Source: Astragalus membranaceus (taxonomy: Eukaryota > Streptophyta > Magnoliopsida > Fabales > Fabaceae). Taken from it: 64,000 nucleotides of DNA. This document shows positions 9,958-21,118 of this stretch, one piece after another (positions within the stretch are counted from its first letter, which is position 1; every line of letters starts with the position of its first letter). The position numbers and the translations under genes were made by a program. Below the pieces are notes generated by a model. The model was given only the letters and a program-made list of their open reading frames with translations. It did not search any database and was not told the origin of the DNA. The stretch spans positions 155,554,166 to 155,618,165 of the forward strand of contig CM076854.1 of assembly GCA_039519185.1 (NCBI GenBank), read 5' to 3'.

Positions 9958-12900
9958 TTTGGAATGAAAATAACAGGGAAATCAATGATCTTCCAATTAT
10001 CAAGCTCTTCCTCTGCAGCACTGCGACGCACCAAGTCCGCGCCTTTGTCTTCCACAACTGATTCTTCCTCGATGACGGCCACCTGATTGGGGTCCAGCAT
10101 ACCCGCGCTCCTGAAGCTCTGGGAGAGATCATAGATAGGAACCTTCTTCAAGCTTGGTTCCCGCCCCTGAAGCTTAGCTAGCCTCCTTTCTCGCTTTTCC
10201 TCAGCCATTCTCTTCTTATCAGCTTGAGTGGGCCGATATCCTAACCCACGCCTATCCTTGCACTCTTGCAGCTGAACCGGCGTCAGAACTCCTTGCTCGG
10301 ACTTTCCCAACCCTTTTCCGATCTGGTAACCATTTTGCAGCATGACTTTGGCTACCATGATAGCAGCGTTAGATATCTTTGGTACGGGCAACGGGGCTTC
10401 TTCCCCCACAAAAGCAGCATTTGCAATTTCTAGTGATTGAAAGGCAGATTCAAGCGACTCTTCTGCAGCCTCAATGTATTGAGAAGGATGGGGCTTGCTA
10501 ACGATGAACTCTTCTTCTCCAAAAACGACTATCAGCTTGTCGTTGACTACAAACTTAAGCCTTTGGTGGAGGGGTGAAGGAACAGCACCGGCGGCATGAA
10601 TCCAGGGTCTCCCCAGGAGACAACTATAGGATGATGCGATGTCCATGATCTGAAAATTCACATAAAATACTTCTGGCCCTATCTGCATCGGGAACTCCAT
10701 TTCTCCCATAACCTCCTTTTTGGATCCGTCAAATGCCCTAACTAGTGTTGAGCTAGGCTTCATATATGAACAGTCTACATTTAATCTGCTCATAGTAGAT
10801 TTGGGCATGACATTCAAAGAGGATCCATTGTCGATGATGACCCTGGAGAGTGTATATTCACCACATCTAACTGAAATGTGAAGTGCCTGATTATGCCCCT
10901 TTCCCTCAGGGGTGAGCTCATCATCGGTAAAAGTAATATAATTGGATGCAACAATATTCCCTACAATGCCATCGAGTTGGTCAACAGTGATGTTCTGAGC
11001 TACATGGGCTTCATTCAATACTTTCATTAGGGCTGCACGGTGAACCTCAGAATTGAGCAGTAGGGACATGATAGAGATCTTTGTAGGAGTGTGGTGCAGC
11101 TGGTCCACCACTTTGTAATCACTCTGACGCATGATCTTCAGAAATTCAGTGGCTTCTTGTTCTGACACTTTCCTACTTTCCTTGGGTTCTTGCGCTTTGC
11201 CTTTGCGAATTCTTTCCTCCTCCTCCTTTGAGGGACCTTCTTTCAGGACTTCAGGGACATAAACACGTCCGCTCCTAGTAACTCCGCTGCTTCCCGCAAT
11301 GTTGGTGACATCGGGAACAACCTGAGGCGTCTGAATTGGAACTGACACCCCATAGCTCCATGGAACAGCATTGTTCTTTAGATGAGGAGCTGGGACAGGA
11401 ATCACAATGGTCTTAAGTCTCTCCTCGATCGGCTTTCGGCTATACGGGACCTCAATGGGTTTCTGAACATTCCTATTTGATTGGAAAGTCAGCACATCCT
11501 CCTCTTTCTCTTGCACACCTATTTGGATTACATGACGATCCAATAGGTCCTGCAAAACTGTCCTGAAAGCCTCACATGCCCCATCACAATTAACATCAAC
11601 ACAGACTTCTCTCCGAGTACATCCTCTCTCAATGACCCCGAACTTGCATAGCTTTGCATGAATGACCTCTAAGGGTGTTTGGATACACTCCACAGTTCTG
11701 ATTAAGGATTGACTTCCCGTATCATGGATGGCATTGATTGCATGTTTCTGATGACCAGGCAGCGTATTAGTTGTGATACTCGGGTCTTCTTGTTTGAAGG
11801 TTATCCCTTTGGCATCAATAAGATCTTGCACTACAATTTTGAATGCCTTGCAGTCCTCAACAGCGTGTCCTACTGCCCCTTCATGAAATGCACAGGTAAC
11901 ATTGGGATTGTAGCCTCGGAAGTAGGGTGGTTGAACTGGTCTCATGGGTCTGGTATTGATGAGTTTGTTTGTAAAAAGATAGTTGAATAGGTCAGTATAG
12001 GACATGGGGATGGGATCAAAGGTGGTCTGTTTTTTGTCTGGGTAGCTTTTGTGGTAGTTATTTTGTGGTGGAAGGGTTGGTCGTGTTTGAGTGGGGACAG
12101 GGATGTTTTGTGGTTGATAAGGTGGGCTTATGGTGATGGCGTTGGTCTCTCCTTCTTTCTTCTTTGAAAATCCGGAGAATGGCTTTTTCTGGGTGGTTAT
12201 ACTTGTGGAACCATGGGCAATCTTGCCGCTTCTCATCCCGTTTTCTAGTCTTTCACCGATGATTACCATGTCTGAGAAATTGGAAGACACGCTACCAATC
12301 AACCGATCGTAGTATAACGGCGGCAGGGTTTCCATGAACATGAAGACTAATTCTTTCTCTAACAAAGGGGGCGTTACTTGTGCAGCCAAAGCCCTCCACC
12401 GCTGGGCATACTCTTTGAATGACTCATTATCTCTTTTTGCCAGACTCTGCAACTGTGTTCTGTCTGGCGCCATATCTATATTGTACTGGTACTGTCTGAG
12501 GAAAGCATCAGCCAAGTCCTTCCAACAATGGATATGGGACGGCTCTAGCTGCATGTACCAGTTGAGAGATGCTCCCGCAAGGCTCTCTTGGAAGTAATGG
12601 ATCAACAACTTGTCATCATGAGAATGTGCAGCCATTTTTCTACAGTACATGGTCAGATGGCTTTTAGGGCAAGTCACGCCTCGGTACTTGTCAGAGTCGG
12701 GCACTTTGAATTTGGGAGGTAAAACCACATCAGGGATGAGACACAGATCACGAGCTTCTCTTGCTCTAGAGCCCGACCCTTCAATCATCCTTAAGCGTTC
12801 TTCTAACATATGATACATGTCTCTAGCTTGAGGAGCTTCAGCAGGATAGTTCTGAGGAAAACCATTCACACCGTAGTAAGGATGACTCATCGACACTACG

Positions 12901-13490
12901 GCTGGGTTCACGTGTGGGTCACGTGAGTGAGTGATATTCCCATGAATTGGTCCCTGAATTGGGGGATGGACCGTTACTGGTGAATGAAAGTCAAACGGAG
13001 TTCCCGACGGAATAGGAATCTGAATTTGGCCCTGAGGCGCTTCCGCTCCTCCACTGTTTGTGGCTGGGATGGGTCGGACTTGTTCTGCCACACTAAGGGG
13101 ATTACTTCCCGCATTAGCCTCGGCTCCTGGAGGTGCGTATCCGGATGGGAGTCCCCAAGGCATCCCATGCATAACTGGTTGGCCCTGGTTGTTGGTTCCT
13201 GAAGTATGAGCAAAGGTGTTAGTCTCGAGACTCGGAGGGGGAAGAGTGACAGCAACTCCGGTAGTGACAGCGAGACTTTCAGCGGCAGTTCCGTTCCTCA
13301 AAGCTTGTAGTATGCCCATCATTTCCGTCATCTGTGCTTCCATTGCCCCGATTTTCGTTCTCAACTCCCGATTCTCTTGAGCCAATTGCTCTGGATTGGG
13401 AACCTCAGCAGAGGTGTTACCATGGTCTGATTCCCCACTTCCTAAGTCTTCAATAACAGGACGGCCCCGGTCATTCTGGTTAGTTGCCAT
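9958..13490 (-). CDS. Ogre gag-protease exon
   Basis: The product is the capsid and protease part of the polyprotein. The frame is open from 13574; the start chosen is the ATG at 13490 (MATNQNDRGRP), because the preceding 28 residues are basic and not Gag-like. A coiled-coil-like stretch follows (QENRELRTKIGAMEAQMTEM), then the retrotransposon gag core (NWYMQLEPSHIHCWKDLADAF ... ESFKEYAQRWR, about residues 335-420 of the open frame). Next come a variant zinc motif, CAFHEGAVGHAVEDC, and an aspartic protease with IIDNGSSLNVMP (about 910). A G-patch-like motif follows the protease (GYQIGKGLGKSEQG ... RRGLGY, about 1085-1115). The frame is unbroken and ends at TAA 9954 unless the intron is removed. 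Confidence 0.88.
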
Positions 13491-13869
13491 GAGCCTTGCT
13501 TGTAGACGAGTCAGGTATCGATGTCGGCGAACCAGCTTGCCTTTTTCTATTGAGGGAATACACTTTATAAGCACGAGAATTAAATAAATGGATGCAATGA
13601 TTTTATGTTTGTTTGGGTGCCGGGAATCGCGGTGTAATTCGTCTTGTCATAGGCGTGTAGGTCTAAAGCTCTAACATTTTTTTTTGCAACGAAGTTGGAA
13701 GCAATAGGCAAAACGAACACACTTTATTCAAAAGGAAAGAATACTTCAAACTCGAGAGAAGAGCAAAGTACAATATTCTGAGGACAAAGTACAATATTTA
13801 AAGAAAATTACAACTTTTTAGAGAAAATTACAATTTCCTAAGAATTATTGCAATGTTCTAAAGTGAACT
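13491..13869 (-). other. Spacer between Ogre ORF1 and gag
   Basis: There is no conserved coding sequence. It holds the 28-codon open extension upstream of gag and a repeated AGTACAATATT/AAAATTACAA-rich stretch (13765-13860) with three or four short direct repeats. Confidence 0.5.
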
Positions 13870-15315
13870 TCAGAGGCATATAGCCTTCAATTTCTCCTTC
13901 CTCTTTCTCTTCTTGCTTTCGGCCGCTCCCTTGGCCTTCTCCATGAGTTCTTCTATCAGGATCTTGCAATACTCGACAAACTCACGCACCTTAGCCGAAG
14001 TGTTGCAAGGGTTCAATTCTGCTTCAGCTCTTCTTAGCTTCTTGGGAACACTTCTCACAGCTTGATTAGCTAGCCCTGCTAGCTTTGAAAATTTGCTCCT
14101 CCAAAGCTGAATCTCATCCCTTAGCTCCTTGATGACTTCTTGGTCTTCTATTCTGCCAATTAATGCCATGAAGCGTTCCTCCCAATACTGGCTTTCTGCT
14201 TGCACTTGCCCATAAGATTCCCTTAGGTATTGGAGGTTCCTCTTCAATTCATCCGACCTTCCTTGTTCAAACTCCAAAGCTTGTTGATATTCTTTCAAGA
14301 TCCCTATGATAGACTCTCTATCTTGCCTGATATTTTTCACTTGGTTCTCCATTTCAAACTTCATCCTTTGGAATTCCTCTTTTGACTTAGCTAACGCCTC
14401 TCTAACCATTTTCTCATCCCTCCTTGACTTGGCATATGATTTCTTCCATTCCCTTGCTTCCGCCACAGCCTCATTCATCTTTGAGGCGCACCTCTTTACT
14501 TCTTCTTTAGCTCCCTCCCAATGTTTCTGAATTCCCCTCTTGCTCTCTTCTTCTATTTCAAGCTTCCTATTGGTTGCTTCAATAGTGGCGGCTTGAAGAG
14601 CATTTTCATTTTCTAGCTTCCGCTTGTCTTGCATCACCTTTCCCAATCTGTTTTGCAAAGCCCTTTTCTCTTCTTCCGCTTTCGATAAGCCCAACTTAAC
14701 CTCTTCTAGTTCTTCAATTAGGGGAACGTGGGGTTCTGGTATTTTCTCTTCGAGTGATGACATTCCTTGGTTGGATGATCAAGTTTCCTTAATCCTCTTT
14801 TCTAGCCATTGAGTGAAGGAGATAGCAGTGGTCCTTTTAGATAACTCGCCCTTGTTTTTCCGCACCACGGTTTCCCAAGCTTGCAAGACTCGCCGAAGTA
14901 AGTCCTCGTCTTTAGGGATCCCCTCATGGAGGTAAAAACGGAACAACATAGCTTCGGAGGGTGAGTCCCGCATAGGGTACCCGAGTTGTCTAAAGGCCAA
15001 AGACGGGTTATAGTTGATGCATCCTTGTGTTCCCATGAGAGGAACGTTCTGGAAACTGCCACATTGGAATATCACTGAGGGTCTATCTTCCCAAAACTTG
15101 TGCAAGTACCACCGAATTTGAAGAGCATCAAGGTTCTTAAGAGTATCCTTCCACTCCTGAGGGCTCATAGTCTTCGGATTACAACCCAAGGTGTAGGAAA
15201 GCAGGTCCCCAACTTCACTTTTGTTAATGCACACATGACTGATCAACCAAGCGTATAGCACAGGGAAGGAACAACACATCTTATCCTTTAGTTTTTTGTT
15301 ACTGAAGCCTGACTT
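13870..15315 (-). pseudogene. Ogre ORF1, truncated and with one internal stop
   Basis: This is the remnant of the extra ORF that precedes gag in Ogre elements; its function is unknown. The upstream part (15315-14779) reads KDKMCCSFPVLYAWLISHV and later GTQGCINYNPSLAFRQLGYP, typical of the ORF1/plant-mobile-domain-like family. The downstream part (14763-13870, 297 codons) is a long charged coiled coil. The two parts are in the same frame and are separated only by one TGA (14781-14779) and five codons, so this is one gene with a nonsense change. The N-terminus is lost at about 15315, where sequence of the captured ABCA1 segment begins. The coiled-coil part could still be translated from its own ATG. 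Confidence 0.75.
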
Positions 15316-16804
15316 CTAGAAATAAGGTGAAAAGCTCATCAATCTTTTTCCCTTATTATCATGATATAGCTGTACATCTGTCTCCCTCTCTCTGCTTATC
15401 TATGGTGACATTTTGACAGCTCCCTTTTCTTGAAGCATCACTATGGAGTCGGTTATACTCTTACTCTTGTAAAGGTTTGTTTTTTCCTCAGGATTGTCTT
15501 TGATTCCTATAGTTTCTGTTTCACAATTGAAAGGATGTTTTTATTTGTTTTTTTTTTGTCCTTGTGCTTTCAGTCCGCTCCTACTGCTTCTATAGCTGGT
15601 GATATAGTGCACCGACATGTTCCATCGGCAACCTGTATAAGTGAGGTATTTTTCTCACAGCATAGTTCATAGAGATGTTAATTTCGAACTCTTTAGAATG
15701 TATATTTATTTGTCAATGTCAAGGTACACGTTAGTAGATGAAAATTCAAATTAGGCTGGTGGTGTTCCTTAATGATCCTTTCCCCGGGAGCTAATTTGCT
15801 TGTTTTTATGTGCATTTATGAACATATGATGTAACTCCTCCTCTGAAAAACAGAAAAACTAAATTTAACCTGGAATAGCTCTTCCCTGTCTTGAAGCCTC
15901 GTTACTTGTCTACCAAAGAGATTCCTTATGAAAACAATGTGCTGAAACATCACACCGGAGCCACAAAAACTATATTTTCTCACATTAGATCCAGATTCAA
16001 ATATTTTCACTAAAATATTGAGCATCTTGTAAACTAATTGTCTCCCATTAGATTCAGATTCAAATTTTTTCACTAAATAATTGAGCATCTTGTTCCACCC
16101 AGACACCATTGAACTGCATGCATAGCATACTGCCTTAAATTTCGTAATTCTTGTTCAATTGTTCTTGCCAGAACCAGTGAACGTGATCAAAAGAAACTAC
16201 TTCAAATCGATCAAAAGAAACTACTTCAAATTTTGAGAATACACAAGATTCATTATGCCTCGAAAAAACCTACTCCATGCATAACCAACAGAATGGCAAT
16301 GTAGAAATGTTTTTGAAGCTGATTCCATGTCAGGAGAATGTAAACCTTTGCTATCTAGACAAGTAGGCATCATATGATTAGTGTTTTGATGCTAGTGAGT
16401 AGTGCTGCTCAAATGTAAAGATCAGAATTTATAGAAGGTTTGTGCATTCCATATAAGCTTTTCAAGAGGAATCTTTGGGGCTAAGAAAAATCTCCTGAAT
16501 AACAAACGGACTAAGTCTTCCTTTGAATACTAAAACTTGAGTTGTTAAAACATTAAAGAGTGAAATAAAAGATTTTTTTTGAAGCCTTCCTTACACTCTT
16601 GGAGGTGCTGTCCAGCACTGAAATGGAGGAAAGCAAAAGTGCTTCTCTCTAAACTTTGTGCTTACTCTTGTGTGGAAAAGAAAGGTGAGGAGTGTGAAAC
16701 TTCTACTCCTTTTAAAAACCAAAAATTCACATCCCTCACTCCTTGTTGGGCCATGCGGCTGGTAGCTTGAAAATGGGGCAAGATTATTGCCTAACTCTAT
16801 TTGT

Positions 16805-16823
16805 TACACACACACACACACAC
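16805..16823. repeat. (AC)n microsatellite
   Basis: A short run of AC dinucleotides lies in the ABCA1-derived intron. The wider region 15650-18190 holds no recognised gene. Confidence 0.8.
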
Positions 16824-17689
16824 TATCCCTAAAGTGGTAAGAATTTTTAACCAAAAGGTCAAAGCATGTTATTAGCCTAATAATACCTTGTATTATCCAT
16901 CAAATGAAACCTAACCATCTCTAAAACTTCTAGAATACTCGCCTAACTAGCCCTAACTTGTTAGGTTTCCTCATAGAACCAGAGAAAATCATTGAGAAAA
17001 TGTCATCTTTTCTATGGGAGCGAACGTCGTCTCCGCATGATCAATGCCATAGGTCTAAGTGTATATCTTTGCCACTAGTTTTTCCTTGTACCAATATAGT
17101 GTACCATCTGATTTGTGCTTTACTCTGTAAATCTATTTGCGACCAAAAAGCTTCTTGCCACCAGTCTCTCAACAATCTCCCTGAGTTCCATTCTTCGCAA
17201 GTACTATTATAGACAACAAGAACTTCACTTTTCCACATCCACCTAGGACAACATTTGGAAGCAAATACAAAAAATTTGTGTATGGAGAAAAACAAATACA
17301 AAAAAAAATTTGTTGTTCACTTATCTGATTTTTCTACATGTATCTCTATAGTCAATAGTAGGCGTTGTGGCTGCAGTAGCAACGTCGTGGAGGCAGAGTG
17401 CCACCCTAAACGGTGTAGCATAGTAATTTAACATCACAGTCGTTGCGGTGAAAATAGCGGCGGTTGTGGTGAAACTAGTGGCCAAATTGCCGGTGTACTG
17501 TGGTCAGAGCGCCCACAACGACGGAGAGTAGAGAAAACCAAATATTTCTTCAAAAATCGTCCCCTTTGTTTTCTTCTCTCAGACTTCAGTGCGATTCTCT
17601 GTTTTTTTGATAGATCTGTTTCGAGAAAGAGAAAGCAAGAGGAAGACGAAGAAAGTACGAGGCACATTTTTTCATAGCATATTTTGTTT

Positions 17690-18125
17690 ATTATTAATGT
17701 TGATGAGAAAGAAAACAAAACAAATTGTCTATTACCGATTAAGTAAGAAGCATACAAGGCACACTGATACTAACAAAAAGTAAAAAGTACAGTTTATTGT
17801 TTATTGTTTACTATTATTTATTAATATTGAGGTTCTTTTAGTGTGAGTGACCAACTAAATCATCATCGGTGTACCAGTTAAGTTGACCGTCAGATATAAT
17901 ATAAAGTGCTATGAGTGGTTGAGATTGTATCAACCCGCATGAAATGTCAACCATTCATAACATTTTCTACTATATCCTACGGTCAATTTGACTAGTAAAC
18001 CAATGAGGGACTTAGTTCATCCCTTACCCTAGAAGCCACCTAATATTGATGAAAGAAAAAACAAGACAAATTGTTTATTATTGATTAAGCAAGAAGCGCA
18101 CAAGGCACACTGATACTGACAAATT
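17690..18125. repeat. Diverged direct repeat pair in the captured intron
   Basis: A block of about 75 bp (near 17697-17775) recurs at about 18050-18122. Shared text includes ACAAGGCACACTGATACT and AAGCA-GAAG-CA variants. The 270 bp between them (GAGTGACCAACTAAATCATC onward) is unrelated to either copy, which may reflect an old insertion with duplicated flank. I cannot name an element. Confidence 0.5.
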
Positions 18126-18212
18126 GTTTAATTACTTAATATTTTATTTAATACATAATACATTTAACATTATTTTGTAAAAAACATATTTAACAACGAA
18201 ATATTATTTAAT

Positions 18213-19769
18213 TATGAAAGCTCTTTGGAAATCTTTGCTCTAAGCCTAATTTACTTTGGACTAAAGTGATTAGGAGCAAATACAACTGTGGGTGGAGAGA
18301 ATTCCCAAAAATCAATTGCAAAAAGAATGGTTCTAACTTCTGGCTTGGTATAAAGAATACTTGGATGAGTTCAGGGATATTCTAAATTGGCAAGTTGGTG
18401 ATGGTGAACATGTCAGATTTTGGAAGGACATTTGGTTTGAACCTCATGGTGTGCTAGCTAATGTTTGTAACAACACTCTTACTGATGAAATGAATAATCA
18501 TGCTATAAACCATTATGTCAAGTATAATGGTGAATGGGATGTGAATTCGCTTGAGCAGATGCTGCCTGATCCTATTCTAAGTGATATAACTAATTCTACT
18601 CCTCCTTCTGTTCTGCATCAGAAGGATGACTTCAAATGGGGTGCTACTCCGGATGGAGTGTTCACCACCAAGTCTGCTTATGCTAATATAGCAGGATTTA
18701 CTAGTTTCCATAACAAATCCATTTTCAAAGTGATTTGGAAATGGCCAGGAAGTGAAAGAATTAGAATCTTACTGTGGAAGCTTGGGCATGGTTCGCTGAT
18801 GACCAACATGGAAAGGAAGCGTAGGAAGATGACTACCTCCAGTGTTTGCCCTATGTGCAATGAAGAGGATGAAACTTTGATGCATTGTTTTAGAGACTGC
18901 AGCAAAAGTTTGAACATTTGGATGTCTTTCAAAGTTAGAAAAACTAATCAATTCTATAGGAATCAAAATTGGGTTAGTTGGCTGGAAACAAACCTCATTA
19001 ACAGCAACTCCAACATAGAAGAAGCACACTGGAATATCGTGCTTGGCTTCACTCTCGATTCGATCTGGCGCAATCGTAATGACTGGGTGTTCTCCAAGAA
19101 AAGCAATACAGTTCAAGGAAACATAATTTCAATTAGGAAACAAATTGATTGGGTTGTGGCAAGCAATTTGAAACTGATAAACAAAAACCCTAAACTCAAT
19201 TTAGTTGAATTACCTGTTCGTTGGAGCCCTCCTCAATTGGGTGTTTGGAAATTAAATTGTGATGGATCCGTGTTCAATTATGGAAGAGCAGCAGGTTGTG
19301 GAGGAATTCTTCGCAATTGCCATGGAAATTTGGAATTTGCCTTTATGCATAAACTTCATCACTGTTCTTCGTTGGAAGCAGAGCTTTGGGGGATCTATCA
19401 TGGAACTTGCATAGCTTGGAGCAGAGGATTCAAGGATTTGATAATTGAATCAGATTGTGCTGTGGCTATTGATGCGTTGAATGGCAATCATGGTAGCAGA
19501 GAGAGAGACAACCCGATAGTGAAAAGCATTTTGGCAATTGGTGATGGTGAGCTGTTGGTCAAATGGTCTTGGGTGGATCGTGAAATGAATTCTGTTGCTG
19601 ACAAGTTGGCCACTAGCAGTTATGAGACTGAGGACTTATGTGTAATCATTGAAAACGTTCCTGGCTTTTTGGCCAGTTTGTATTCGTTGGACAAAGTTGG
19701 GCTTGCTGGCCCTTCTGTTGTTGGCTAGTTTTCTTTGGGCCTTTGGCCCTTTATTTCACCAAAAAAAAA
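18213..19769 (+). mobile_element. 5'-truncated LINE (L1-type) with 18-bp TSD
   Basis: A non-LTR retrotransposon 3' portion ends in a poly-A run (19759-19769). It is flanked by the 18-bp duplication AACGAAATATTATTTAAT at 18195-18212 and 19770-19787. Upstream of the long ORF the frame CSKPNLLWTKVIRSKYN (about 18230-18285) is also LINE reverse-transcriptase C-terminal sequence, displaced by a frameshift near 18355. The insertion lies in the large intron of the captured ABCA1 segment. Confidence 0.88.
18361..19728 (+). pseudogene. LINE reverse transcriptase C-terminus, zinc region and RNase H
   Basis: The 455-codon open frame starts with the region that follows LINE RT (WQVGDGEHVRFWKDIW). A zf-RVT domain comes next (WKWPGSERIRILLWKLGHG, then CPMCNEEDETLMHCFRDC with Cys/His ligands, about residues 120-180). 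A plant-type RNase H ends the ORF (LNCDGSVFNYGRAAGCGGIL, EAELWGIYHG, IESDCAVAIDAL, DREMNSVADKLA; about 300-430). D, E and D catalytic positions look present. The N-terminal endonuclease and most RT are missing by 5' truncation, so it is a dead copy. The listed first codon is TTG and is only the start of the open frame. Confidence 0.88.
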
Positions 19770-21098
19770 AACGAAATATTATTTAATGTCACCTAACATA
19801 GTATGTTGAATGTATACATTTGAGATCTCCATGTAGAATATAGTTTTATCTATAAGATGATAAAAGTCTATTAATATGTATTAAATTTTGTTTATTATTT
19901 TATTTTTGAGTTTTATATGTGTGGTATAAATTGTTTGAATTGGTTTCTCATATTTCGACGTACACTGCATTAACGTTTTAGAGGTCGACCGCTACACTAC
20001 GCTATTTGCTAGATAGACAGGTATAAAATAGTTGTTGAGAGGTTGCTTATCAAAAAAAAATAGTTGTTGAGAGAATAATTGCTTTTGACTCGAATATGCT
20101 AGTTCTGTCAATTTGATTGTTAAGCAAATTTTTGTGAGTTCATTTTTAGCAATAAGATAATCCCCTAGCTTCCCCTTTTTCCTTTTATTTATGTGGAGGA
20201 TTTAATTGTTATCTCATTTCATACAATACCCATAAAGAAATTATATAATGCAGTGGGTTTGAACATTAGTTTGAAATGATTAACAATTCTGTGGTCATGC
20301 ATAATAAATTTCGACTCTTTCGCATTTCCTTTTTAGTAATACATCAAATGACAGTGGTTGATTCCAACTTATCAAGTCTTACCGGATATCTCATTTTCAG
20401 GTTGGAACTGAGATTTCCTTCAGGCTTCCTATGGCATCCTCCCCGGCCTTTGAGAGGATGTTCAGGGAAATTGAAGGTTGCATGAAAAAGCCAGTTTCAA
20501 GCATGGAAACTAGTGGTAGCTGTGACAAAGACAGTCACGGAATTGAAAGCTATGGTATATCTGTAACAACCCTGGAGGAGGTATTCTTGAGAGTTGCTGG
20601 ATGTGACTATGATGAAGTAGAATGCTTTGAAGAAAATAATCGTTCCCTTATATCAGATTCTGTGGCTTCTGTTCCTTTTAATGATCGTCCATCCACAAAA
20701 ATCTGTCCTCTTAAAGTTTTCGGAAACTATAAGAAGATTATTGGTTTCATGTGTACCATGGTGGGAAGAGCTTGTGATTTAATTTTTGCTACAGTTATTA
20801 GTATTATCAACTTCTTGGGCATGCAGTGTTGTAGTTGTTGTCTTAGGAAAGGGAGCAAAGAAGAAGGGGACACGACAATATGGGAAAAATGCATGATAGT
20901 ACTAAGCATATAAGCAAAGAAGTAACTATCTATTACTTTAAACAAAAGCAAACACAGAAGAGGAATGCACATGGATGTAATATGCTTATGAAAAGGAAGA
21001 AGAAGAGAGGCAAAGCAAGATATTCAAATCAATCATATAAACCACACACTTAATTAATTAGGCTTGACCCACTTTTAAAAAAAATGTTTTTTTTAGTT

Positions 21099-21116
21099 TC
21101 CCCAGTGGAGTCGCCA
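21099..21116 (-). promoter_or_regulatory. Ogre primer binding site (tRNA-Arg type)
   Basis: On the minus strand TGGCGACTCCACTGGGGA lies two bases after the 5' LTR end (CAACA-GC). It matches the usual Ogre PBS, complementary to the 3' end of a tRNA-Arg. Its presence at the far side of the ABCA1 segment shows the 5' end of the element is intact. Confidence 0.8.
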
Positions 21117-21118
21117 GC

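Larger units (their letters stand above)
15316..21000 (+). pseudogene. ABCA1: Captured fragment of an ABCA1-like ABC transporter gene, with introns
   Basis: Three exon pieces match the middle of plant full-length ABCA transporters: 15419-15474 (SLFLKHHYGVGYTLTLVK, donor AAAG|GTTTG); 15574-15645 (SAPTASIAGDIVHRHVPSAT..., acceptor TTTCAG, donor GAG|GTATT); and 20401 to about 20865 (VGTEISFRLPMASSPAFERM, then YGISVTTLEEVFLRVAGC, then a predicted membrane start NFLGMQCC). The SVTTLEEVFL signature follows the first nucleotide-binding domain in this family. Exons join in phase, so the copy derives from genomic DNA, not mRNA. The intron 15646-20400 is enlarged by a LINE. The fragment runs opposite to the Ogre and lies between its PBS and ORF1. 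The ends of the capture (about 15316 and about 20940-21080) are approximate. It lacks both ends of the gene and cannot make a transporter. Confidence 0.82.

Noticed and set aside
15430..20913. Functional ABC transporter gene
   Set aside because: Only three partial exons from the middle of the family, inside a retrotransposon; no start, no membrane domains, no ATP-binding core.
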